A stretch of 64,000 nucleotides of DNA from JACOTK01 sp963743945 (lineage in GTDB: Bacteria; Actinomycetota; Acidimicrobiia; Acidimicrobiales; CADCSY01): contig CAVURO010000007.1 in the NCBI GenBank assembly GCA_963743945.1, positions 8,817 to 72,816 on the forward strand. The letters run 5' to 3'. The position numbers were made by a program, and so were the translations under genes. This document shows positions 44,430 through 52,191 of this stretch, piece after piece; the stretch's first letter is position 1, and every line of letters begins with the position of its first letter. Below the pieces are notes generated by a model, which was not told the origin of the DNA, searched no databases, and saw only the letters and a program-made list of their open reading frames with translations.

Positions 44430-44621
44430 ATGAGGCTCAGCCGTGGAATCAGGGTCACCGCGATCGTCGTCGGGTCCATCACCCTCACCATCCTCAACTA
44501 CACCGGGGCGATCGTTCTGACCGGGCCCGCCTATACGGCCACCACCACCGTCGAGGACGCGGCGAGTCCTACGAGGGGTTCCCCACCGGTTCTATCGATG
44601 GACGACCGATTCAGGTCCTGA
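44430..44621 (+). CDS. 63-residue exported or membrane peptide under the riboswitch
   Basis: I do not recognise it. MRLSRGIR gives a basic start, then a hydrophobic stretch (about residues 9-33, with VTAIVVGSITLTIL and AIVLTGPAYTA), then a polar tail of about 30 residues (TTTVEDAASPTRG...). It may be a secreted peptide or a single-pass protein. It is the only gene between the aptamer and a hairpin at 44623-44658, so it is the probable riboswitch target. It could also be the remnant of a longer gene. Codon use is like its neighbours. Confidence 0.65.
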   Translation: MRLSRGIRVTAIVVGSITLTILNYTGAIVLTGPAYTATTTVEDAASPTRGSPPVLSMDDRFRS

Positions 44622-44622
44622 G

Positions 44623-44658
44623 ATCGGGGTATCGATACCTCGGTGTCGATACCCCGAT
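44623..44658. terminator. 13-bp perfect inverted repeat after the riboswitch gene
   Basis: ATCGGGGTATCGA (44623-44635) and TCGATACCCCGAT (44646-44658) pair exactly around a 10-base loop. It begins one base after the stop codon of the 63-codon gene, so termination is likely. It ends where the ruvC -10 box begins, so it might instead be an operator. Confidence 0.6.
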
Positions 44659-44678
44659 ATAGTCGAACCTGTGTTCGT
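44658..44678 (+). promoter_or_regulatory. ruvC -10 box and LexA SOS box
   Basis: TATAGT at 44658-44663 is a good -10 and ends seven bases before the ruvC GTG (44671), so the transcript is probably leaderless. Overlapping it, TCGAACCTGTGTTCGT at 44663-44678 matches 11 of 12 fixed positions of the LexA box known from mycobacteria and Bacillus (TCGAACNNNNGTTCGA). LexA bound here would cover the start site. The ruv operon is an established SOS target in these groups. Confidence 0.8.
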
Positions 44679-45189
44679 CTTGGGGATCGACCCTGGCTTG
44701 ACCCGATGTGGTTACGGCGCTGTCCGTCGCGCCCGTGATGGTCTCCATGCGGTGGCGGCAGGGGTGTTGCGCACGGACCCTGTCACGCCGTTGCCCCTGA
44801 GGCTGGCGGAGCTCCAGGACGGTCTCCGCTCGTTGATGGGTGAGATCAAGCCCGACGTGGTCGCGGTCGAGCGGGTGTTCTTCCAGGTCAATGTGCGCAC
44901 GGCCATGTCGGTGGGCCAGGCCAGTGGCCTGGCGATGGCCGAGGCGGTCAACGCCGGTTGCGAGGTCGTGCAGTACACGCCGAACGAGGTCAAGAAGGCT
45001 GTGACCGGTGCGGGCGGCGCCGACAAGGGCCAGGTCCAGCGCATGGTGTCGGCCCTGTTGGGACTGTCCGAGTTCGATGCACCGGCGGATGCCTTCGATG
45101 CGCTGGCGTTGGCACTGTGCCACCAGGCGGTCGCTCCGCTGCGTTCCCGGGTCCGGGCGGCCACGACCGCCCTCGGGGCCCAGCTATGA
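44671..45189 (+). CDS. ruvC: RuvC, Holliday junction resolvase
   Basis: Cuts Holliday junctions as part of RuvABC. Catalytic acidic residues are in VLGIDPGLTRCGYG, VAVERVF and ADAFDALALALC. It has 172 residues from a GTG start that lies within a LexA box. The stop overlaps the first of three repeated ATGATCGGGTTCCTG units that lead into ruvA. Confidence 0.96.
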   Translation: MFVLGIDPGLTRCGYGAVRRARDGLHAVAAGVLRTDPVTPLPLRLAELQDGLRSLMGEIKPDVVAVERVFFQVNVRTAMSVGQASGLAMAEAVNAGCEVVQYTPNEVKKAVTGAGGADKGQVQRMVSALLGLSEFDAPADAFDALALALCHQAVAPLRSRVRAATTALGAQL

Positions 45190-45236
45190 TCGGGTTCCTG
45201 CCATGATCGGGTTCCTGCCATGATCGGGTTCCTGCG
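45186..45236 (+). repeat. 17-bp tandem triplication of the ruvA start
   Basis: ATGATCGGGTTCCTGCC occurs at 45186 and 45203 and then, with one end change, at 45220, where the real ruvA begins. Because 17 is not a multiple of 3, the first two ATGs give six-codon frames (MIGFLP, stop). Each stop overlaps the next ATG as ATGA, and the ruvC stop overlaps the first. Confidence 0.95.
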
Positions 45237-45840
45237 AGGTGTGTTGGTGGAACGTTCCACGAGCGGCGAGATCATGGTCGAGGTTGCAGGCGTTGGCTAC
45301 CGAGTCCTGATGCCGGGCAGCGCCCGGTCGACCTTGCCCCCGAACGGTTCGCCTGTGTTGGTCCACACCCATCAACATGTGCGTGAGGATGCGCTCGCGC
45401 TGTACGGGTTTCTCTCCCGTGACGAGCGCGTGTGCTTCGAGGCGCTGCTCGGTGCCCACGGGGTCGGGCCGTCCCTGGCGCTTGCCATCCTTTCCTCACT
45501 GTCGCCCGATGTCCTGCGCACCACCGTTGCCAACGACGACGTCGATGCACTGTGTCTGGTGCCCGGCATCGGCAAGAAGACTGCAGCCCGCCTGCTCATC
45601 GAGTTGAAGGAGCGTCTCGATGTCATCGAGCTCGATGACATCGGCGCGGTGTCGAGCCCGGCCGGCGATCAAGGCTCCATCCGCCCGACGAGCTCCGTCA
45701 GGGGAGAGGTACGCGAGGCGCTGGCGTCACTCGGCTACGGGCCCGACGAGATTCGTGAGGCGACTCGGGTCCTGCCCGAGGACGTCGATGCGTCGGCCAT
45801 GCTCAAACTCGCGCTCGCCCGGTTGACGCCCGCTCGATGA
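45220..45840 (+). CDS. ruvA: RuvA, Holliday junction-binding subunit
   Basis: Tetrameric protein that holds the junction for RuvB. OB fold at the N-terminus (MIGFLRGVLVERS...), two helix-hairpin-helix motifs (LLGAHGVGPSLALAIL and LCLVPGIGKKTAARLLIEL), and the C-terminal RuvB-binding domain (REALASLGYGPDEI). Only the third ATG of the triplicated start reads into this frame. Confidence 0.96.
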   Translation: MIGFLRGVLVERSTSGEIMVEVAGVGYRVLMPGSARSTLPPNGSPVLVHTHQHVREDALALYGFLSRDERVCFEALLGAHGVGPSLALAILSSLSPDVLRTTVANDDVDALCLVPGIGKKTAARLLIELKERLDVIELDDIGAVSSPAGDQGSIRPTSSVRGEVREALASLGYGPDEIREATRVLPEDVDASAMLKLALARLTPAR

Positions 45841-45867
45841 TTGGCCGGCCGATGGGGGAGGGTGACG

Positions 45868-46890
45868 ATGCGTGAGGAGCTCCTGATCTCCGAGGCCCTC
45901 ACCGTCGAGGAGGAGAGCGCCGAGGTGAGCCTTCGTCCCCGTCGACTCGATGAGTTCGTCGGTCAGGCGGCGCTGAAGGACCATCTCTCGATCATTCTCG
46001 AAGCTGCCCGAGGGCGTGGTCAGGCCGCCGATCACCTCTTGTTCGCGGGCCCTCCCGGTCTCGGCAAGACGACCCTCGCCGGCATCGTCGCGGCCGAGAT
46101 GGGCGTGTCGCTGCGGATCACCTCCGGGCCCGCGCTCACCCGCCCCGGCGACCTCGCTGCGATGCTCAACAACCTCGACGAGGGCGATGTGCTCTTCATC
46201 GACGAGATCCACCGGTTGGCCCGGACCATCGAGGAGGTCCTCTATCCGGCGATGGAGGACTTCCAGATCGATGTCGTGATCGGCCAGGGCCCTTCCGCCC
46301 GATCGATCCGTCTCGACCTGCCACGCTTCACCCTGATCGGCGCCACCACTCGCACCGGTCTCATCACGGGCCCGCTTCGTGATCGCTTCGGCCTCGTGGA
46401 GCGACTCGATCACTACCCGATCGAGGATCTCGAGATCATCGTTCGTCGAGCTGCGACGATCCTGGGGGTGGCGCTTGCCCCGGAGGGCGCAACCGAGATC
46501 GCCTCACGGTCACGGGGCACCCCCCGTATCGCCAACCGGTTGTTGCGCCGGGTTCGGGACTTCGCCGAGGTTCGGGGAGACGGCACGCTGACCCATGCAG
46601 CGGCACGGGAAGGGCTCCTGCTCTTCGGCGTGGATGAACGGGGACTCGACAAGGTCGACCGGGCCATTCTGACCGCGCTCTGCGGACACTTCGGCGGGGG
46701 ACCGGTTGGCCTCTCGACCCTCGCCATCAGCGTGTCGGAACAAACCGAGACCATCGAAGAGGTCTACGAGCCCTTCCTGATCCAACAGGGCATGCTCATG
46801 CGGACCCCACGTGGCCGCGTCGCGACTCCGGCCGCCTATGCCCACCTCGGCATGGCCGTGCCGATCGGCACCCAGGGTTTGTTCGATTAA
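45868..46890 (+). CDS. ruvB: RuvB, branch-migration ATPase
   Basis: AAA+ motor of RuvAB. Walker A GPPGLGKTT, Walker B FIDEIHRL, sensor residues in LIGATTRTG and a C-terminal winged helix ending GRVATPAAYAHLG. GGAGGG five bases before the ATG at 45868 makes that the start; TTG 45841 and GTG 45862 are upstream in frame. The TAA overlaps the stop of the convergent carbonic anhydrase gene (TTAA). Confidence 0.97.
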   Translation: MREELLISEALTVEEESAEVSLRPRRLDEFVGQAALKDHLSIILEAARGRGQAADHLLFAGPPGLGKTTLAGIVAAEMGVSLRITSGPALTRPGDLAAMLNNLDEGDVLFIDEIHRLARTIEEVLYPAMEDFQIDVVIGQGPSARSIRLDLPRFTLIGATTRTGLITGPLRDRFGLVERLDHYPIEDLEIIVRRAATILGVALAPEGATEIASRSRGTPRIANRLLRRVRDFAEVRGDGTLTHAAAREGLLLFGVDERGLDKVDRAILTALCGHFGGGPVGLSTLAISVSEQTETIEEVYEPFLIQQGMLMRTPRGRVATPAAYAHLGMAVPIGTQGLFD

Positions 46891-47393
46891 CTCGAGACCG
46901 GTTCGAGCTCGCCGGTCTCGACATCGAAGATGAAACCGGCGAGGGCGAGATCGTGGGGGAGCAGCGGCGATGCGGCCAGGAGCGCCAGATCGTCACGGAT
47001 GGCTTGTTTCTGATCACCCACCGGGTGCACATCGAGGTCGGTGACGACCGCAGGATCGACTCCCTTTTCGATCAACGTGGCTCGCACCGAATCGTTGGTG
47101 ATCTTGGCCGTGGCGCAATCGGTGTGGCCGATGACGGCGATGGCCCTGACGCCCAACAGCTGCACCGACAGCACCAGTGATCGAAGGGCGTCGTCGTTGA
47201 CCCGTCCACCAGCGTTGCGCAGGATGTGGGCGTCGCCTCGCTTGAGCCCCAGCTGACCGATCGGATCGATGCGGGTGTCCATGCAGGTGACGATCGCCAG
47301 GTGTCGAGCCGGCGTCCGCGACAGCCCGGCGCCGTCGTAGGAAGCTGCGCAGACCTTGTTGGTGGCGAGCAGGTCGTCGAAGATCGTGGTCAT
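46887..47393 (-). CDS. Beta-class carbonic anhydrase
   Basis: Zinc enzyme for CO2/bicarbonate exchange. Ligands are in CMDTR (Cys, with the Asp-Arg pair) and HTDC (His, Cys); the ILRNAGG block is also typical. At 168 residues it is like the short mycobacterial type. Its stop overlaps that of ruvB on the other strand. Confidence 0.88.
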   Translation of the reverse strand: MTTIFDDLLATNKVCAASYDGAGLSRTPARHLAIVTCMDTRIDPIGQLGLKRGDAHILRNAGGRVNDDALRSLVLSVQLLGVRAIAVIGHTDCATAKITNDSVRATLIEKGVDPAVVTDLDVHPVGDQKQAIRDDLALLAASPLLPHDLALAGFIFDVETGELEPVSS

Positions 47394-47450
47394 GGCCCAC
47401 CATTGTGGACCATGACGAGGTCGTGGCTTACGTCCCGTGGAGATCGGGAG

Positions 47451-48941
47451 CTACGCCACCTCGTAGGTGGGAGCCCCACCGCTCGCTGCGGTGACGGTCA
47501 CCTTCTGGCCGACGAGGCTTGTTCCGGCCAGCGAGGCCGCGAGCTCCGGGCTCGCAGCAGCGGCGACCACCCTGCGGCCGTCGGCGAAGCGGGCGAAGAT
47601 CGGCGCAGAGGTCGGCCCCTGCACCCGGTCGTGCAGCACGGTCATGCCCTCCACCTCGGCCGCCCCGCTCACGTCGCCGACCACCTCGATGGCCGTTGCG
47701 TCGATGCGGGCCTGCTCCGCGGTCATGTCCGGGTGCTGCCAGCCGTTCGGTGGTGGCGTGGCCGAGTAGAGCCCCACGGCATGCTTGGTCACGTACCAAC
47801 CGAGGCCGGTCACGAGTCCGATGTCGGCCGGGGTCTGACGACACAGGTCGACGGTTGTCGCGATGGAGTGGCTGACGTAGTTGTTGCCCGGGCCACCGAA
47901 GTAGGGGAGGCCACCGGTGACCGTCAGGCCTCGTGGGTCGAGACAGTCCAGCCCGAGCGCTTCGGCCGACATCTCGACGGCACACGGGAAACACGAGTAC
48001 AGATCGATGGTGGCGAGGTCGCCGACTCCCACGCCCGCGGCTGCGAACACGGCGGCTCCGGCCGCGGCGATGGCGGGCGAGCGCGAGATGTCCGGGCGTT
48101 CGGCGGGCAGGAACACGTCGTTGCAGTCCGCCGATGCCCACGGAAAGACCCACCGATCACGGGCGACCCCGGCAGCATCGGCTGCCTCGGCCGATGCGAC
48201 CAGGATCGCCGCGCCCTGGTCGACCTCGATGATGCTGTTGAGCAGCTTGGTGTACGGCTCGCCGACCAGGCGATTGTCGGCGGTGACGGTCGACAGCTCC
48301 TCGGGAGTGCGGGCGGTTGGGAACCAGGCCAGGTCGGGGTGCGTGGCAGCCACCTCGGTGAAGGGAGCCATCATCCTGCCGAGCCAGGCGCGTTGCTCGG
48401 CCGGCGAGCGCCCGGCGCGAGCGGCGAGTGCGCTCTCGAAGATGGGGTACACCATCACCGGTGCGAAGAGTCCCGCTGCCATCTCGGCCGGCCCGACGCC
48501 GTTGCGCTCCGTGCCGAGCGGGGTGTCGGGCCCAAGGCCCTCGACGCCGGTGACCTCCAGGTCGACGCCGAGCTTTCGGGCTCGCCGAGCGGACCCTCCT
48601 GCCTCGGCTCCGACGATCAGGACGGCGTCGACGGTGCCGGCAGCGATGGCGTCACATGCCTGGGCCACCAGGTACTGGGGGGTGTTGCCTCCGATGGCGG
48701 TGTAACGCCTCGCCCCGGCGGGAAGGCCGAGTCGAGAGGCCAGCGACCCTGCGGCAGTGGTGTACCCGTGTGAGAGCACATTGACCACGTCCACCGAGCC
48801 GATGCGCGAGGAGATGGTTCCCCCGGCGTCGGCGATGGCCAGGCGGGCAGCCTGTTCCATCAGGTCCAAGGGCTCGACGAGGCGGTCGGTGTTGTTGGTG
48901 GCCTGGCCAACTCCTACGACGACGGGGGTTCGGGCATCCAT
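47451..48941 (-). CDS. Thiolase-superfamily protein with C-terminal OB-like domain
   Basis: A 496-residue thiolase-fold protein of the type common in mycobacteria and annotated acetyl-CoA acetyltransferase. The N-terminal half has PVVVGVGQ and GGNTPQYLVAQACDAI, the C-terminal half IDLYSCFPCAVEM and FGGPGNNYVSHSIATT. The usual active Cys in the first half is not obvious, so condensing activity is uncertain; lipid or sterol side-chain degradation is a reasonable guess. It is followed downstream on the same strand by nothing, and an acyl-CoA ligase lies upstream of it in transcription. Confidence 0.78.
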   Translation of the reverse strand: MDARTPVVVGVGQATNNTDRLVEPLDLMEQAARLAIADAGGTISSRIGSVDVVNVLSHGYTTAAGSLASRLGLPAGARRYTAIGGNTPQYLVAQACDAIAAGTVDAVLIVGAEAGGSARRARKLGVDLEVTGVEGLGPDTPLGTERNGVGPAEMAAGLFAPVMVYPIFESALAARAGRSPAEQRAWLGRMMAPFTEVAATHPDLAWFPTARTPEELSTVTADNRLVGEPYTKLLNSIIEVDQGAAILVASAEAADAAGVARDRWVFPWASADCNDVFLPAERPDISRSPAIAAAGAAVFAAAGVGVGDLATIDLYSCFPCAVEMSAEALGLDCLDPRGLTVTGGLPYFGGPGNNYVSHSIATTVDLCRQTPADIGLVTGLGWYVTKHAVGLYSATPPPNGWQHPDMTAEQARIDATAIEVVGDVSGAAEVEGMTVLHDRVQGPTSAPIFARFADGRRVVAAAASPELAASLAGTSLVGQKVTVTAASGGAPTYEVA

Positions 48942-48998
48942 GACGATTCTCCTGGCTTCGGGTTCGGTTTGTCGGGGGTGAGCGATGGGATGGACGGC

Positions 48999-50555
48999 TC
49001 AGATCATGCGGGCTTCGCGCTGCCAGTATCGATCACGCAACAGGCGCTTGTAGAGCTTGCCGGTCGGGTGACGGGGCAACTCGTCCTCGAAGTCGACCGA
49101 ACGAGGGCATTTGAAGTGTGCGATGTTGTTGCGGCAGTGCTCGATCAGCTCGGCTTCGAGCTCGGGTGACGGCTTGAAACCGGGGAGCAGCTCGACGGCA
49201 GCCTTGACCTCTTCGCCCCATTCCTCGTTCGGGATACCGAACACCGCGGCATCGGCGATGGCCGGATGGGTCGAGAGGGCCTGCTCGACCTCCGCCGGGT
49301 AGATGTTGACGCCCCCGGAGATGATCAGGTCCTTCTTGCGATCGGTGAGCCAGACATAGCCCTCCTCGTCGACGCGCCCGACATCGCCGAGGGTGAAGAC
49401 TCCGGGCTCGAGATGTGCCTCCTTCGTCTTGGCCTCGTCCTTGTAGTACTCGAAGGTGTTGGGGCTCATCTTGGAGCGGAAGTACACCGTGCCCGTCTCG
49501 CCGACGGGCATCAGATCACCGTCGTCGCTGCGGATCTCGACGTCGAACATGACCGATGCCTTGCCGACCGATCCCTTGTGTTGGAGCCACTCCTCGGCCG
49601 TGATGGTGGTGATGCCACCCTCGGTCGCTCCGTAGTACTCGTTGATCACCGGGCCCCACCACTCGATCATCTGTTCCTTGGCCCACAACGGGCACGGGGC
49701 CGCGCCGTGGATCACCGCCTGCAGGTGCGAGGGGTCGAAGGCGGCCTTGACGTCGTCGGGGAGACGCAACAGGCGCACGAACATCGTGGGCACCAGGTGG
49801 GTGTTGGTGATCTTCCACCTGGTCATCAGCTCGAGGGTCTCCTCGGGCGTCCACCTGTCCATCATGATCAAGGTGTTGCCCTGGTTGAAGGCCATGGAGC
49901 TGAAGCCCAGGGGCGCAGCGTGATAGAGCGGCCCGGTCAGGAGGTGCGCGCCGCCTGGCTGCACGCCGAGCGGTTGGCCCATCATCGCCAGCATCGAGAT
50001 GAGCCCCTCGACGGTTGCACCGGGAGGCGCCATCGACCGGTTCACGCCCTTGGGCCGCCCGGTCGTGCCCGAGGTGTACAGCATGAAGCCGCCCGGCTCG
50101 CGATCGAGTGGCAGGCGATCAGCCGAAGCCGCCGCAATGGCGGGCTCGTAGGCCAGGAAGGGCCCACGGGCCACGTCGCCGGTCACCACCTTGAGCCGAA
50201 GGGCCGGAATCGCTGCACAGTGCTCGCCGGCGGCGAGGTAGGCCTCATCGACGATCAGCGCCTTCGCGTCGCAGTTCTCCACGACGTAGGCGGCCTCTTC
50301 GCCGGTGAAGTGGTAGTTGACCGGGGTCATCTGCACCCCGAGCTTGATGGCGGCGCCCAGGACTTCGCTGAACTCGCTCCGGTTGCCCATCAACATGGCG
50401 ATGTGATCACCACGGGCGATGCCCGCGTCGGCCAGGACATGGGCGATCCGGTTCACCCGCTCGTCGAACTGAGCCCAGGTCAGCTGGTGGCGCCTGTCGA
50501 CGACCGCCAGGCCATCGGGTTGTTCGATGGCGAAATTGAAGAAGCCTGCGGTCAT
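48999..50555 (-). CDS. Acyl-CoA synthetase (FadD-like, ANL superfamily)
   Basis: Activates a carboxylic acid to its CoA thioester through an acyl-AMP. The AMP-binding loop is LYTSGTTGRPKG; EYYGATEGG, the GDVGRVDEEGYVWLTDR motif and the C-terminal GVNIYPAEVE and PTGKLYKRLL with the catalytic Lys are all present in 518 residues. The ATG at 50555 starts at MTAGFFNFA; longer frames upstream overlap the divergent operator region. It faces away from an acyl-CoA dehydrogenase with which it shares two palindromes. Confidence 0.9.
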   Translation of the reverse strand: MTAGFFNFAIEQPDGLAVVDRRHQLTWAQFDERVNRIAHVLADAGIARGDHIAMLMGNRSEFSEVLGAAIKLGVQMTPVNYHFTGEEAAYVVENCDAKALIVDEAYLAAGEHCAAIPALRLKVVTGDVARGPFLAYEPAIAAASADRLPLDREPGGFMLYTSGTTGRPKGVNRSMAPPGATVEGLISMLAMMGQPLGVQPGGAHLLTGPLYHAAPLGFSSMAFNQGNTLIMMDRWTPEETLELMTRWKITNTHLVPTMFVRLLRLPDDVKAAFDPSHLQAVIHGAAPCPLWAKEQMIEWWGPVINEYYGATEGGITTITAEEWLQHKGSVGKASVMFDVEIRSDDGDLMPVGETGTVYFRSKMSPNTFEYYKDEAKTKEAHLEPGVFTLGDVGRVDEEGYVWLTDRKKDLIISGGVNIYPAEVEQALSTHPAIADAAVFGIPNEEWGEEVKAAVELLPGFKPSPELEAELIEHCRNNIAHFKCPRSVDFEDELPRHPTGKLYKRLLRDRYWQREARMI

Positions 50556-50615
50556 GACGAGAACCCCCCGGTTGTTCGACCCGGCCCGTGTCGGCCTTCT
50601 CGGGAGCGTATCGCG

Positions 50616-50667
50616 ACGAGACACCGTGGGTCTCGTGTTGATGAAGACGAGACACCGTGGGTCTCGT
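50616..50667. promoter_or_regulatory. Two identical palindromic operators in a divergent promoter
   Basis: ACGAGAC-ACCGTGG-GTCTCGT occurs at 50616-50636 and again at 50647-50667, 31 bp apart, about three helical turns. The arms are perfect 7-bp inverted repeats. Both lie between the acyl-CoA synthetase and the acyl-CoA dehydrogenase. A TACGCT box for the synthetase (minus strand, 50605-50610) lies beside site 1. Binding by a TetR- or FadR-type regulator of fatty-acid genes is inferred. Confidence 0.75.
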
Positions 50668-50730
50668 GTTGCACGATCAACCTCGGTCGGACGAGAATGA
50701 CCGAAGCATCGTTCGAAAGGGAGGGAATTC

Positions 50731-52023
50731 ATGCCCGAAGTTGAGGTCATCGAGGACGCAGCGTCAGCGGCGATCCGCGCCGAGGCCGGCGCCTGGTTCG
50801 ACAAGAACTGGGACCCGGATCTCACGCTGGGCGAGTGGTGGGAGCGCCTCGCCGAGTCCGGTTGGGGTCTTCCCACGTGGTCCGCGGAGTGGTTCGGCAA
50901 GGGATTCAACTCCGATCAGGCGGCGATCGTCGCCCAGGAGCGCAAGCGGGTTGGCGCCTACGGGCCCCCCAGCGGCATCGGCATCATGATGGCCGGGCCC
51001 ACCATCATCAACCATGCCACCGATGAGCAGAAGCAACGCTTCCTTCCCTCCATGGTGTCGGGCAAAGAGGTGTGGTGTCAGCTCTTCAGTGAGCCCGGTT
51101 CGGGTTCCGATCTCGCCAGCCTTTCGACCCGGGCAGTGCGTGACGGCGACGAGTGGATCGTCAACGGCCAGAAGGTGTGGACCTCCGGCGCCCAGTTCTC
51201 GAAGTGGGGCATCCTCATCGCCCGCACCAACGTCGACGTGCCCAAGCACAAGGGCGTCACCTACTTCGTGATCGACATGGACCAGCCCGGCATCGAGGTG
51301 CGTCCGCTGAAGGAGATGACGGGCGGAGCGACCTTCAACGAGGTGTTCTTCACCGACGCACGGGTCCCCCACGCCAACATGATCGGCGACGAGGGCGAAG
51401 GCTGGGGCGTGGCGGTCACCACGTTGGCACACGAGCGCAACTCGCTCGGCGCCGGCTCGATGGGCGGCATGGGCGGCGGTGAGGTCATCGGCCTTCCCGA
51501 CCTGAACGCCAAGCTGAGCGATCTCATGAAGGGTGGCGGCGGAGGCGAGATGGCCGGCATGGCAGCGGCCTTCGGCGGCGGCGGCGCATCGATGATCAAG
51601 ATGCTGCCGGCCATGTTCAACAAGCAGAAGGATCCGCTTGTTCGCCAGGACATCATCCAGCTCTACACGATGATGGAGATCGCCCGTTACACCGGTCTAC
51701 GTTCGCAGGCCGCCGCCGCTCGCGGTCAACGTCCCGGTCCCGAGGTGTCCACGGGCAAGCTCATGGCCTCGAACATGGTGCGCCACATGCGCGACGTCGG
51801 CCTTCGCATCGAGGGCGCCCAGGGCATGCTGCACGGCAAGGATGCTCCGCTCAACGGCATGATGCAGTTCCTCGCCCTGTTCTGCCCGGCCATCGCCATC
51901 GCAGGCGGTACCGACCAGGTGCAGCGCAACATCATCGGCGAACGAGTCCTCGGCCTTCCGTCCGAGCCGCGCGTCGACAAGGAGCTTCCCTTCAAGGATC
52001 TCAAGGTCGGAACCCAGCGCTGA
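50731..52023 (+). CDS. Acyl-CoA dehydrogenase with a Gly/Met-rich insert
   Basis: FAD-dependent dehydrogenase for beta-oxidation-type chemistry. The core motifs are CQLFSEPGSGSDLAS, WIVNGQKVWTSGAQ and the C-terminal GGTDQVQRNIIGERVLGLP. Between the middle domain and the C-terminal helices (about residues 238-292) is an unusual insert rich in Gly and Met (GSMGGMGGGE, MKGGGGGEMAGMAAAFGGGG). GGGAGGG precedes the ATG. A strong terminator follows the stop. The substrate is unknown. Confidence 0.9.
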   Translation: MPEVEVIEDAASAAIRAEAGAWFDKNWDPDLTLGEWWERLAESGWGLPTWSAEWFGKGFNSDQAAIVAQERKRVGAYGPPSGIGIMMAGPTIINHATDEQKQRFLPSMVSGKEVWCQLFSEPGSGSDLASLSTRAVRDGDEWIVNGQKVWTSGAQFSKWGILIARTNVDVPKHKGVTYFVIDMDQPGIEVRPLKEMTGGATFNEVFFTDARVPHANMIGDEGEGWGVAVTTLAHERNSLGAGSMGGMGGGEVIGLPDLNAKLSDLMKGGGGGEMAGMAAAFGGGGASMIKMLPAMFNKQKDPLVRQDIIQLYTMMEIARYTGLRSQAAAARGQRPGPEVSTGKLMASNMVRHMRDVGLRIEGAQGMLHGKDAPLNGMMQFLALFCPAIAIAGGTDQVQRNIIGERVLGLPSEPRVDKELPFKDLKVGTQR

Positions 52024-52046
52024 CCTTTTCCTGTCGGGAACGAACA

Positions 52047-52082
52047 GCGACAAGGCCCCCGGTCCGCCGGGGGCCTTGTCGC
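52047..52082 (+). terminator. 16-bp perfect stem terminator after the acyl-CoA dehydrogenase
   Basis: GCGACAAGGCCCCCGG and its exact complement flank the loop TCCG. No T-run follows; the GC-rich stem is like those found downstream of actinobacterial genes. Part of the downstream arm is duplicated again in 52083-52115 (CCTTGTCGCGTGACG). Confidence 0.85.
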
Positions 52083-52191
52083 GTGACGTGCCTTGTCGCG
52101 TGACGGCCTTGTTGCATGCGGGCCTGGGTCATGGGGCCGATGACGCATGAGAGTCACCGGAGAGCGACGGCGGCCCAAGTAGGATGCAGCC

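Noticed and set aside
44354..44662. A 102-codon frame over the riboswitch
   Set aside because: It reads through the structured aptamer and lacks protein-like composition.
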